From the NCBI RefSeq assembly GCF_001571245.1, contig NZ_BCTK01000005.1, positions 620,001-684,000 of the forward strand: a stretch of 64,000 nucleotides of DNA. The letters are read 5' to 3'. A model generated the notes under the pieces. That model saw only the letters and a program-made list of their open reading frames with translations, ran no database searches and had not been told where the DNA came from. Within the stretch, counting starts at the first letter, position 1; every line of letters begins with the position of its first letter. This stretch comes from Achromobacter piechaudii NBRC 102461. Its GTDB lineage: Bacteria; Pseudomonadota; Gammaproteobacteria; Burkholderiales; Burkholderiaceae_B. Position numbers and translations under genes: made by a program. Shown piece after piece: positions 39,251-46,856 of the stretch.

Positions 39251-39738
39251 GCATTCCCTTTCGCGTCGGGCAGGGCTTTGACGTACACGCCCTGGTCGAG
39301 GGCCGGCCGCTGATCATCGGCGGCGTGACGATTCCGCACACGCATGGCCTGTTGGGGCATTCCGACGCTGATGTGTTGCTGCACGCCGTCACCGACGCGC
39401 TGCTGGGCGCGGCGGGCCTGGGCGACATCGGCCGCCACTTTCCGGATACGGATCCCGCGTTCAAGGGCGCGGACAGCCGTGTGCTGCTGCGCGAAGCGAT
39501 GGAGCGCGTGCGCGCAGCGGGTTGGACGCCCGTGAACATCGACGCGACCCTGCATGCGCAGGCCCCGAAAATTGGTCCGCATGCGCCTGCAATGGTGAAG
39601 AACATCGCCGCCGATACCGGCTTGGCGGAAGCCGACGTAAACATCAAGGCCAAGACCAATGAGGGCTTGGGCTACCTGGGGCGCAAGGAAGGTATTGCGG
39701 CCACCGTGGTCACGCTTTTGTCCCGTGTCGACGCTTGA
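39247..39738 (+). CDS. ispF: 2-C-methyl-D-erythritol 2,4-cyclodiphosphate synthase
   Basis: A 163-aa MEP-pathway enzyme that closes the cyclodiphosphate ring. [11 protein letters not shown] and [21 protein letters not shown] give the zinc ligands (Asp and His of DVH, and the later His), and the C-terminal [15 protein letters not shown] is diagnostic. I take the ATG that overlaps the ispD stop; a second ATG two codons earlier is possible. Confidence 0.96.
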   Translation: MSIPFRVGQGFDVHALVEGRPLIIGGVTIPHTHGLLGHSDADVLLHAVTDALLGAAGLGDIGRHFPDTDPAFKGADSRVLLREAMERVRAAGWTPVNIDATLHAQAPKIGPHAPAMVKNIAADTGLAEADVNIKAKTNEGLGYLGRKEGIAATVVTLLSRVDA

Positions 39739-39844
39739 AGCCTCGATTATTTACTTTGATATACATCTTTAACAAATGAATAAGCAGGTCCATATGATTC
39801 GGAATATTCTGCGCTACCCAAATCGAATCACATGAGATATTCGG
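39739..39844 (+). promoter_or_regulatory. AT-rich upstream region of the metallopeptidase gene
   Basis: A stretch richer in A and T than its surroundings. It holds the long dyad TGATTCG (39795-39801) / CGAATCA (39824-39830), with a palindrome GAATATTC (39802-39809) between the arms, and TTGATA at 39756-39761 that could be a -35. No ispF terminator is visible. Confidence 0.35.
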
Positions 39845-41989
39845 ATGCATTTACGTGGCGCAGCCCTGCTCTTAGCCCTTGCCGCGCTGTGTGCTCCCGC
39901 ACACGCGGAGTTTGAACAGCAGCTCGGCCCGCTTGCCGGCGGTGTCAGGCAGCAACTGTTGCAGGGGTGGACGGCGGGCTTGCAAGACGGTTGGTTCACC
40001 CTGCAGAACAAGGGCACGCCGGACAGCGAGCAGACGCTGTATGTCAGCGTTGGACCCGCACCCGAAGCCGGCCGGATCACCGACGTCAACGTGGTCGTCA
40101 ATTCGCAGAATCCGAAGGCATCCATCGGCGTTGTGATGAACAACCGGGCGCGCAAGAGCCTGTGCCTGCTTGAAATTTCAGCAGACAAGAACACGCAGCT
40201 GTTCTGTCTGGATGGGCAGAATCGCCGCGAATTCGGATCCGTGCCCAACGTTGCCAAGCTGGACGGCTCGGATCGCATCAAAGTGGTTGAAGTGCCTGGC
40301 GCGGCGCGCTTCATCGTCAATGGACAGAAGATTGGCGACGTGGCCGACGTGCCCGCATTGGGTGCGGACATCGGCATTATGGCGTATGACGTCGGCACGT
40401 TCGGCATCGCGGATTTTTCCATCACGACCAACAAGGGCGCCAACCCGCCCGCAGCTCCCCCGGCATCCACCGGCTTGCCGCCTCGCGGCGGTGGCGCGGC
40501 CAGCGCGCCGCCGGCAGGTCTGCCGCCTCGTGGCGGCGGCACGGCCGCCAGCCCGCAAAATACGCAACCGCCTGCGAGCGCGCCTCGGTCCGGTCCTGCG
40601 GCCAGCCGTGACAATACGGGTCTGCCGGGTGCCGGGCCGTACCCGCGTTTCGGCGGTGACACAGAGCGCATCGTCGCGGTGTACATCGGCCTGATGAAGA
40701 GCATCTTCATGCACGAATTCGGCCACGCCCTGATCGGCGAACTGCAATTGCCGTCCACCGGCGCCGAAGAGGACGCGGTGGACATCTATGCGGCGCTACA
40801 GATCGTCGAGCCCACGATGTACCCGTCGGGCAACAAGGACGTGGACCGCATGGCGAGCGAGGCGGCGACCTATGCCGCCTTGCAGTGGTATTACAGCGGC
40901 AAGATTTCCGAGAACCGGGGGCAGGCGCCTTCGGCATGGCAGGACGAGCACACCGGCGACCTCAAGCGCTTCCGCAACATGCTCTGCATCATGTACGGCG
41001 GCAATCCCTCCGTGTTCGAATCCGTCGTTCGCCAGACCGGTTTCGAAGACCGTACCAAAGCCCGCTGCACGGATGAATTCAGCAAGCAGAATCGCGCGTG
41101 GCGCAAGATTCTGGCGCCTCATACGCGGGTCGGCACCTGGACGCCGGACGGCGAGCGGCCGGCCAATGCGCCGGGCGCGCCCGTGAACGTGGTGTTCGAG
41201 CCGTCGCAGCGCAAGATCGGCAATCTGTTCGCGAATAATCTGTCGGCCGCCATTGGCGAGAACATCAAGCTGCTGGGCAAGACTTATGTGCTGCCCCGCC
41301 CGGTGAACGTGACCTTCAAGGACTGCGGCAAGCTCAATGCCTGGTACAGCCCGCGTGAAGGCACGATCACCATGTGCTACGAGCTGATCGAAAACATCGC
41401 TGTGATGATTTCCGATATCGAAATGGGCACGGTGGGCGGTGAAGTCGTTGCCAAGGACGGGTCGGCCCCGCCGCCGCGCCAACAACAAGCGCCGGCGGGC
41501 CAGGGGCAGGGCGCTGCCGCCCCGACGGGCGGCTTCGATGAGTTGAAGGACAGCGGCATCCCGGCCACGACTCTGCTGTTTTCGGCGCCCTACAAGGGAC
41601 CCACGCCCGTGCAGCATTACCGCGCCAAGGTGATCACGACCGGCGACCTGGTCCAGCTGATCAAGAACAACAAGAACCTGGTCATCGTCGACACCAGCGG
41701 GCTGGCCGATACCCTGCCCATCGCATATCCGTTGACCGACGCCGGGTCGGACGGCAGCGTCAAGGACCATCTGCAAAACGCGCTGGACGATTGGTTGCTG
41801 AAGAAATCGGGCGGCAATCGTGGCGTGCCGATCGTGCTGATGGGCGCCAGCATGGACGATCGCTCGTCGTACAACGCGGCCTTGCGTGTCGGCACGCTGG
41901 GTTGGGACGCTTACTGGTATCGCGGCGGCATGCAAGCCTGGGTGGCCAACGGGCTGCCGACCACGCCGGTGAAGGCGGCGCAAAACTGA
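39845..41989 (+). CDS. Secreted DUF4344-like zinc metallopeptidase fused to a degenerate rhodanese domain
   Basis: A 714-aa three-part exported protein. Residues 1-21 are a signal peptide (cleavage after AHA). Residues about 22-205 look like a beta-sandwich (SIGVVMNNRARKSLCLLEIS), then a Pro/Ala/Gly linker with two copies of GLPPRGGG (about 210-250). Residues about 270-530 contain the zinc motif H290-E291-F-G-H294 (FMHEFGHALIGELQLP) with acidic residues EEDAVD shortly after, as in the DUF4344 putative metallopeptidases. From about 600, VITTGDLVQLIKNNKNLVIV and YWYRGGMQAWVANGLP outline a rhodanese fold, but the catalytic-Cys position is occupied by LMGASMDDRSS (no Cys), so it is probably non-catalytic. 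No operon partner. Periplasmic location is inferred. Confidence 0.8.
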   Translation: MHLRGAALLLALAALCAPAHAEFEQQLGPLAGGVRQQLLQGWTAGLQDGWFTLQNKGTPDSEQTLYVSVGPAPEAGRITDVNVVVNSQNPKASIGVVMNNRARKSLCLLEISADKNTQLFCLDGQNRREFGSVPNVAKLDGSDRIKVVEVPGAARFIVNGQKIGDVADVPALGADIGIMAYDVGTFGIADFSITTNKGANPPAAPPASTGLPPRGGGAASAPPAGLPPRGGGTAASPQNTQPPASAPRSGPAASRDNTGLPGAGPYPRFGGDTERIVAVYIGLMKSIFMHEFGHALIGELQLPSTGAEEDAVDIYAALQIVEPTMYPSGNKDVDRMASEAATYAALQWYYSGKISENRGQAPSAWQDEHTGDLKRFRNMLCIMYGGNPSVFESVVRQTGFEDRTKARCTDEFSKQNRAWRKILAPHTRVGTWTPDGERPANAPGAPVNVVFEPSQRKIGNLFANNLSAAIGENIKLLGKTYVLPRPVNVTFKDCGKLNAWYSPREGTITMCYELIENIAVMISDIEMGTVGGEVVAKDGSAPPPRQQQAPAGQGQGAAAPTGGFDELKDSGIPATTLLFSAPYKGPTPVQHYRAKVITTGDLVQLIKNNKNLVIVDTSGLADTLPIAYPLTDAGSDGSVKDHLQNALDDWLLKKSGGNRGVPIVLMGASMDDRSSYNAALRVGTLGWDAYWYRGGMQAWVANGLPTTPVKAAQN

Positions 41990-42016
41990 TTGCGCGCTGA
42001 CGCCACTTGGGGCGAT

Positions 42017-42052
42017 AAAAAGCCCGCCTGTTGTGAAACAGGCGGGCTTTTT
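42017..42052. terminator. Bidirectional Rho-independent terminator
   Basis: A perfect 16-bp stem with GTGA loop and A/T-rich base (AAAAAGCCCGCCTGTT and its complement). It separates the metallopeptidase gene from the converging ahpD. Confidence 0.95.
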
Positions 42053-42071
42053 GGTCTGGGGCCGCGGCGGC

Positions 42072-42590
42072 TTACTTGCCTTGCGCGGCGAGCGCCAGCG
42101 CAGCGGCGTTGACGACAGCCGCGATACGGCCAGCGTCACGCAGCTGTTCGGTCGTCAGGCCGTCGTTCTTCAGATTTTCGTAGTGCGAGGCCACGCAGAA
42201 ATGGCACTTGCCGATGATCGAAGCCACCAGCGCGAACAGTTCAAAGCGCTTCTTCTCGACCCCGCCATGCGTTGCGTAGGCGTTCATGCGCAATTGCGCC
42301 GGCAGGCTCTTCAGGTTGGCATCGCCCGTCATTTCGACGTAGGGATACCAGGTGTTGTTCATGCCCATCAGCGCCGACGCGGTCAGGGCGGCATTGGCGT
42401 CGCCTTCCGACAGGCCGCTCTTGAAGGCTTCGACCAGCACCGGGCTGCGCGCGGCGTAGGCGGCGGACAGGGCGGCGCCTACGGCGTCTTCAGGCGCGAG
42501 GGTCGAGCGGGCAATGACGGCGTCCAGATTCAGGCGGATGTCCTTGGCCCAATCCGGCAGCTGTTCCTTAATGGTCGTAAGAAATTCCAT
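42072..42590 (-). CDS. ahpD: AhpD-like alkylhydroperoxidase / AhpC reductase
   Basis: A 172-aa carboxymuconolactone-decarboxylase-family protein. The CxxC redox pair is Cys129 and Cys132 (CHFC), with His136 and Glu117 in the expected places; the histidine inside the loop is shifted one residue from the mycobacterial CSHC. In that system AhpD passes electrons to AhpC and has weak peroxidase activity itself. It lies 74 bp downstream of ahpC on the same strand, behind a hairpin. Confidence 0.93.
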   Translation of the reverse strand: MEFLTTIKEQLPDWAKDIRLNLDAVIARSTLAPEDAVGAALSAAYAARSPVLVEAFKSGLSEGDANAALTASALMGMNNTWYPYVEMTGDANLKSLPAQLRMNAYATHGGVEKKRFELFALVASIIGKCHFCVASHYENLKNDGLTTEQLRDAGRIAAVVNAAALALAAQGK

Positions 42591-42620
42591 AGTTTTTACC
42601 TATAATCTAGAGCAAGTAAA

Positions 42621-42634
42621 GCCCGGCGCCGGGC
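42621..42634 (-). repeat. GC palindrome between ahpC and ahpD
   Basis: A perfect 14-bp palindrome GCCCGGC/GCCGGGC. Read on the minus strand it is followed by a short T-rich stretch, so it could be a weak attenuator or an RNA-stabilising hairpin that lowers ahpD expression relative to ahpC. Confidence 0.5.
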
Positions 42635-42664
42635 CTGCGGACAGGCCCTTGGCCGGGCTGGAAA

Positions 42665-43213
42665 TTACAGCGTAGCGCCGCCAACCGTACGGTTGCACGG
42701 GCACAGCTCATCGGTTTGCAGACCGTCGAGCAGACGCAGAACTTCTTCCGGGTTACGGCCGACGTTCAGGTTGTTCACCGAAACGTGCTGGATCGTGTTG
42801 TCCGGGTCGACGATGAAGGTGGCGCGCAGAGCAACGCCAGCACCCTTTTCGCGGACGCCCAGTTGGTCGATCAGGGCACCGGTGGTGTCGCCGAATTGGT
42901 AGTGACCCAGCTTGTTCAGGTCCGGATGCTCACGGCGCCATGCCAGCTTGACGAATTCGTTGTCGGTGGAGCCGCCTAACAGAACGGCGTCGCGGTCTTC
43001 GAAATCCTTGGCCAGCTTGTTGAAGCCGACGATTTCGGTCGGGCACACAAACGTGAAGTCTTTCGGGTAGAAGTAGATCACCTTCCACTTGCCGGGGAAC
43101 GAGCTTTCGGTGATGTCTTCAAACGCCGACACGCCATTTTCTTCGTGCTGGTTGAAGCCGGGCTTGACGCCGGTGACCTTGAAGGGCTCGAGTTTGTCGC
43201 CAACAGTTTTCAT
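42665..43213 (-). CDS. ahpC: Peroxiredoxin AhpC (2-Cys, mycobacterial type)
   Basis: A 182-aa thiol peroxidase that reduces hydrogen and organic peroxides. The peroxidatic cysteine is Cys57 (FTFVCPTEI); Cys171 and Cys173 (ELCPC) supply the resolving site. That three-Cys layout and length match Mycobacterium tuberculosis AhpC (Cys61, 174, 176), which is reduced by AhpD, rather than the AhpF-dependent enzyme; ahpD is indeed next. A promoter is visible upstream inside the risS 3' end. Confidence 0.96.
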   Translation of the reverse strand: MKTVGDKLEPFKVTGVKPGFNQHEENGVSAFEDITESSFPGKWKVIYFYPKDFTFVCPTEIVGFNKLAKDFEDRDAVLLGGSTDNEFVKLAWRREHPDLNKLGHYQFGDTTGALIDQLGVREKGAGVALRATFIVDPDNTIQHVSVNNLNVGRNPEEVLRLLDGLQTDELCPCNRTVGGATL

Positions 43214-43264
43214 GTTTACTCCCAGTAGTTGTTGGTGGAGATAAGGCAGTGCCTCAAACCATAA

Positions 43265-43301
43265 ATTCTACGCTATGGATTATCGTTGTCTAATTGATAA
43301 T
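43265..43301 (-). promoter_or_regulatory. ahpC promoter with overlapping dyad
   Basis: On the minus strand TAGACA (43292-43287), a 16-bp spacer and TAGAAT (43270-43265) each match sigma-70 hexamers at 5 of 6, giving a leader of about 44 bases. A dyad ATTATC-N11-GATAAT (43279-43301) covers the -35, a typical place for a LysR-type activator such as OxyR; I do not see a full OxyR consensus. The -35 lies inside the coding end of risS. Confidence 0.6.
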
Positions 43302-44667
43302 TCCTAAACTTGGCTTTGGGCAACTCTATCCGGGCGGTCAGTCCGCCGCCTTCTCGCGGCAGCATCCGCAGCGTGCCGCCCACGTGCTTGAGCAGGCGTT
43401 CCACGATTGCCAGCCCCAAGCCCGCGCCGCTCACGCCGGTACGCGCCGCCTCGCCACGCGAGAAGGGGCGCAGCAGCCGGTCCACGTCTTCGGGCGCAAT
43501 GCCCGGGCCACGGTCACAGACTTCGATCACGATCATCCCGCCTTCGGCTTGCAGCGTCATGACAAGGTGCGCCATGCCGTCGCTGGACCGACCGTAGCGG
43601 CGGGCGTTTTCGATCAGGTTGCTGACCACGCGCTTGAGGTCCAGCGCCGTGATCCGCGCGCGCAAGCCCGGTTCCAGCGAGGCTTCCAGCTCGCCGCCCA
43701 GCGACGCAGTGTGGCTGCGCTCTCGCTCGTACAGTTCCGCCAGCACCGCTGAAATGTCGGTGGCCAGTTGGGGCAGGGTGCCGGCTGGCCGCGCGTATTC
43801 CATCAGTTGCCCGATGCTGTGGTCGATCTGGCCCAGGTCTTCGTCGATGGCCTGGCGCGCGTCTTCCGACACGCCGCTCAGTTCGATTTCAAGGCGCATA
43901 CGCGCCAGCGGGGTGCGCAAATCGTGCGAAATCCCCGCCAGCATGAGTTCGCGGTCGGCTTCGGCCTGCCGTAAGTCCTTGGCCATGCGGTTGAACGATG
44001 CGTTCAGGTCGCGTATTTCCAGCGGCCCTTGCTCAGGCAAGGGCGCGGGCGTTTCCCCGCGCGAGAGCACCTGCGCGGCCCGGGCAAGCCGGGACAGGGG
44101 CCGGTTCACGAACCCCACGCTGACCGCCGCGCCGACAAGGGAAAGCAGCAACGCTGTCGCGCCCCATCCGAGCCATTCGATACCGCCGGTCAAACCGATC
44201 TGCTCTCGCTCGAAAACGAGCCAGTACAGGTCTTTTTCGATCTGGAAACTGACCCAGAAGCCGGGCACCTGGTTTACGCCCCAAGCAATCTGCGTCTCGG
44301 GGCCGAAGCGCGTGCGGATGTGTTGCGCCACGCGCTGCCAGTAGTCGTCGTCGGGAAGGGCTTCGGCAAAGTCGGTGACTTCGCGCGGGTAGACCTGAAT
44401 GCCCTCGTTGGTGGCAAGGTCTAGCAGCAGCTTGCTGCGTTCACCGTTATGAGAATAGATCAGGGCCGTGCGCGTGATATTGACGGCCGTGATCACCCTC
44501 TGCGCCATTTGATTGGCGCGCGGTCCCAGCTCCATGCTGAAAAATACTTGAAGCCACGCGCCCAGGCTGACCAGCATCAGCGCTGCGAGCAGCAGGAACG
44601 TGCGGCCGAACAAGCCGAGCCGCAAACGTGAAGTCAGGTTCCTGAAGGTTCTGCGCAAGCGGGGCAC
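43273..44667 (-). CDS. risS: Sensor histidine kinase of the RisS/EnvZ type
   Basis: A 464-aa membrane kinase. TM1 (about residues 22-42), a periplasmic domain to about 155, TM2 (about 165-188), HAMP (NRPLSRLARAAQVLSRGE), then HisKA with the phosphorylated His248 (ISHDLRTPLARMRLEI) and an ATPase domain with NLIENARRYG, DRGPGIAPEDV and GAGLGLAIVERLL. I chose GTG 44667 because AGGAG stands 9 bases before it; a TTG start at 44724 would overlap risA and lacks a site. It follows risA by 34 bp. The RisAS pair in Bordetella affects acid and intracellular stress responses; EnvZ is the enteric counterpart. Confidence 0.88.
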   Translation of the reverse strand: MPRLRRTFRNLTSRLRLGLFGRTFLLLAALMLVSLGAWLQVFFSMELGPRANQMAQRVITAVNITRTALIYSHNGERSKLLLDLATNEGIQVYPREVTDFAEALPDDDYWQRVAQHIRTRFGPETQIAWGVNQVPGFWVSFQIEKDLYWLVFEREQIGLTGGIEWLGWGATALLLSLVGAAVSVGFVNRPLSRLARAAQVLSRGETPAPLPEQGPLEIRDLNASFNRMAKDLRQAEADRELMLAGISHDLRTPLARMRLEIELSGVSEDARQAIDEDLGQIDHSIGQLMEYARPAGTLPQLATDISAVLAELYERERSHTASLGGELEASLEPGLRARITALDLKRVVSNLIENARRYGRSSDGMAHLVMTLQAEGGMIVIEVCDRGPGIAPEDVDRLLRPFSRGEAARTGVSGAGLGLAIVERLLKHVGGTLRMLPREGGGLTARIELPKAKFRNYQLDNDNP

Positions 44668-44701
44668 GAGGCTGCGCTCCTGCCCAGGGCGGGCGAGCCG
44701 A

Positions 44702-45436
44702 TCAGCTACCACCGTCCGGCACAAACACGTATCCGAGACCCCAAACGGTCTGGATGAACACGGGCTTGGACGGATTGGGTTCGATCAGCTTGCGCAGGCG
44801 CGAGATCTGCACGTCGAGACTGCGATCGAAAGCTTCGTATTCGCGGCCGCGCGCCAGTTCCATGAGCTTGTCGCGGGACAGGGGAATCTTCGGATGGCGC
44901 GCAAACACCTTGAGCACCGAGAATTCACCCGTGGTGATGGGCACCTGTTCACCGTTGCGCGTGAGCGTGCGGGTGGACAAGTTCAGCACGTAGGGGCCGA
45001 AGGCGATCGATTCGTTCTCCTGGCTGGGAGCGCCAGGATGTTCCTCGGTGCCGCGACGGCGCAGGATCGCATTGATCCGCGCCAGCAGTTCCCGGGGGTT
45101 GAACGGTTTGGACAGGTAGTCGTCCGCGCCCATCTCCAGGCCCACGATGCGGTCGATTTCTTCCGCCTTGGCCGTGAGCATGATGATGGGGGTATTGTCG
45201 TGGCCACCGCGCAGCCGACGACAGATGGACAATCCATCTTCGCCGGGCAGCATCAGATCCAGCACGAGCAGGTCAAAATGCTCGCGTTGCCAGAGTTTGC
45301 CCATCTCTTTGGCGTCTTCGGCGACGAAAACGTTGAATCCCTGCTCGGACAAATACCGGCGCAGCAAATCGCGCAAGCGCGGATCATCGTCAACGACGAG
45401 GATTTTTCGGGTGGGGGTGGTGTTTTGCGTATTCAT
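44702..45436 (-). CDS. risA: OmpR-family response regulator of the RisA type
   Basis: A 244-aa response regulator. Receiver: VVDDDPRLRDLL with the acidic cluster at 16-18, phospho-acceptor Asp60 (LLVLDLMLPGEDG), Thr88 and Lys110 (LSKPF). The C-terminal winged helix has RSLDVQISRLRKLIEPNPSK and VWGLGYVFVPDG. The protein closely resembles Bordetella RisA and enteric OmpR. It heads the risA-risS operon and is divergent from the tsaB-rimI gene across about 130 bp. Confidence 0.93.
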   Translation of the reverse strand: MNTQNTTPTRKILVVDDDPRLRDLLRRYLSEQGFNVFVAEDAKEMGKLWQREHFDLLVLDLMLPGEDGLSICRRLRGGHDNTPIIMLTAKAEEIDRIVGLEMGADDYLSKPFNPRELLARINAILRRRGTEEHPGAPSQENESIAFGPYVLNLSTRTLTRNGEQVPITTGEFSVLKVFARHPKIPLSRDKLMELARGREYEAFDRSLDVQISRLRKLIEPNPSKPVFIQTVWGLGYVFVPDGGS

Positions 45437-45552
45437 GGCCGGAAATGTAACAGTGACAAGAACCAGCGGCTAGTGGGCGTTCACAAGATATTACACATTG
45501 CGAACCATGGTTGAAATCCCCCTTACAACCGGGGGCGGACCCGCGTATTTCG

Positions 45553-45558
45553 TACAAT
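45553..45558 (+). promoter_or_regulatory. -10-like element close to the tsaB-rimI start
   Basis: TACAAT ends 8 bases before the chosen ATG 45567. There is no Shine-Dalgarno sequence, so a leaderless transcript is possible. The -35 region (gcgg-rich) is poor. Confidence 0.35.
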
Positions 45559-45566
45559 CTGCATCT

Positions 45567-46856
45567 ATGGAACTAAACCTGCTGGCTTTGGAAACCTCTT
45601 CGTCCCGTTGCGGCGTGGCTTTGCTGCGGACGGTCGATGGCCGTTTGGAGGTCATCACCCGCGAACACGAGGGCTCGCAGGAGCATGCGGAACGCCTCTT
45701 GCCGATGGCGAACGAGCTGCTTGCCGAGTCCGGCCTGGCGCCCACGGCGCTGCATGCGGTGGCGTTTGGCCAGGGGCCCGGGGGCTTTACTGGCCTGCGC
45801 GTGGCCTGTGGCGTGGCGCAAGGCATGGGGCTGGGGCTGGGAATTCCGGTGCTTCCCGTAGTATCGCACCAGGCGGTCGCCGCGCAGGTGCCCGGGGCCG
45901 GTCCGGCAGACGCCATCGTCGTGGCGCTGGACGCGCGTATGAACGAAGTCTATCTGGCGGTCTATCGCCGTACGGACTCGAATTCTTCGGAAGATAGCGG
46001 CTGGGAAGTGCTGCAAGCGCCCCTCTTGATCGCCGCGGCCGAGGTCGTGCCCTGGACGGCGCACCATCTTGCCGGCTGGTCAGAAGCGGCCGGCCAGGCG
46101 CTGCGCCCTGTGCTCGCGGGTGACGCCTGGGATGCCTACGCGTCCGAAATGACGCCTGTGGCGGGCTGGACACGCGCCGCCGAGGCCTTGCGCCCGGAAG
46201 CGGCCAGCGTGGCCCGGCTGGCGCGCCAGGGCTGGCTGCGCGGCGAAGCGTTGCCGCCCGAAGAGGCCGCGCCGCTGTATGTGCGCGACAAGGTCGCGTT
46301 CACCACCGCCGAACGCATGCGCGGCGAGGGCGGCAACCCGAAAGCCCAGCCGTCGCTTACGCCGCAAGCCGCAGAACCGCAGCCATCCTCCGACACGCCG
46401 CAACCGTTGACGCACGCGGACCTGGACGACGTCGTCGCCCTGGAGGCCCACGTCCAGGCGTTTCCGTGGACGCGCGGTAATTTCGTCGACGCCTTATCCG
46501 CAGGATACGGCGCGTGGGTGCTGCGCCGCGATGGCAGGGTCATCGCCTTCTGCATCCTGATGTACGCCCCGGATGTGGCGCATTTGCTGGTCATCGCGGT
46601 TTCCAAGGACCTGCATCGCCAGGGGCTGGGGGGCATTCTCCTTCAATGGTGCGAGGAACAGGCGCGTCAGCGCGGGCTGGAAGGCGTGTTGCTGGAAGTG
46701 CGCCCGTCCAATACTTCGGCCGTCAGCTTCTACCGCCACCATGGCTATTTGCAGATCGGCGTGCGCCGGGGGTACTACCCGGCGGAAAAGGGCACGCGAG
46801 AAGACGCGCTGGTGATGCAGAAGCGCTTTGCGACCGACGAGCAGGTGGCGGCATGA
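45567..46856 (+). CDS. Bifunctional TsaB (tRNA t6A complex subunit) - RimI (ribosomal-protein S18 N-acetyltransferase) fusion
   Basis: A 429-aa fusion. Residues 1 to about 235 form TsaB (LNLLALETSSSRCGVALL, GQGPGGFTGLRVACGVAQGM), the inactive ASKHA partner of TsaD for tRNA t6A37 formation. A Pro/Gln-rich linker (about 245-275) leads to a GNAT acetyltransferase domain (FPWTRGNFVDAL, LLVIAVSKDLHRQGLGGILL, VRPSNTSAVSFYRHHGYLQIG), the RimI signature. ATG 45567 begins the TsaB fold; an in-frame ATG-like start at 45498 would add an unrelated leader. In many bacteria the two are adjacent separate genes; fused forms occur in Burkholderiales. It overlaps the next gene by ATGA. Confidence 0.93.
   Translation: MELNLLALETSSSRCGVALLRTVDGRLEVITREHEGSQEHAERLLPMANELLAESGLAPTALHAVAFGQGPGGFTGLRVACGVAQGMGLGLGIPVLPVVSHQAVAAQVPGAGPADAIVVALDARMNEVYLAVYRRTDSNSSEDSGWEVLQAPLLIAAAEVVPWTAHHLAGWSEAAGQALRPVLAGDAWDAYASEMTPVAGWTRAAEALRPEAASVARLARQGWLRGEALPPEEAAPLYVRDKVAFTTAERMRGEGGNPKAQPSLTPQAAEPQPSSDTPQPLTHADLDDVVALEAHVQAFPWTRGNFVDALSAGYGAWVLRRDGRVIAFCILMYAPDVAHLLVIAVSKDLHRQGLGGILLQWCEEQARQRGLEGVLLEVRPSNTSAVSFYRHHGYLQIGVRRGYYPAEKGTREDALVMQKRFATDEQVAA

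Noticed and set aside
46514..46852. Upstream extension of the uracil-DNA glycosylase frame
   Set aside because: It overlaps the RimI domain in another frame; the ATGA overlap at 46853 sets the start.
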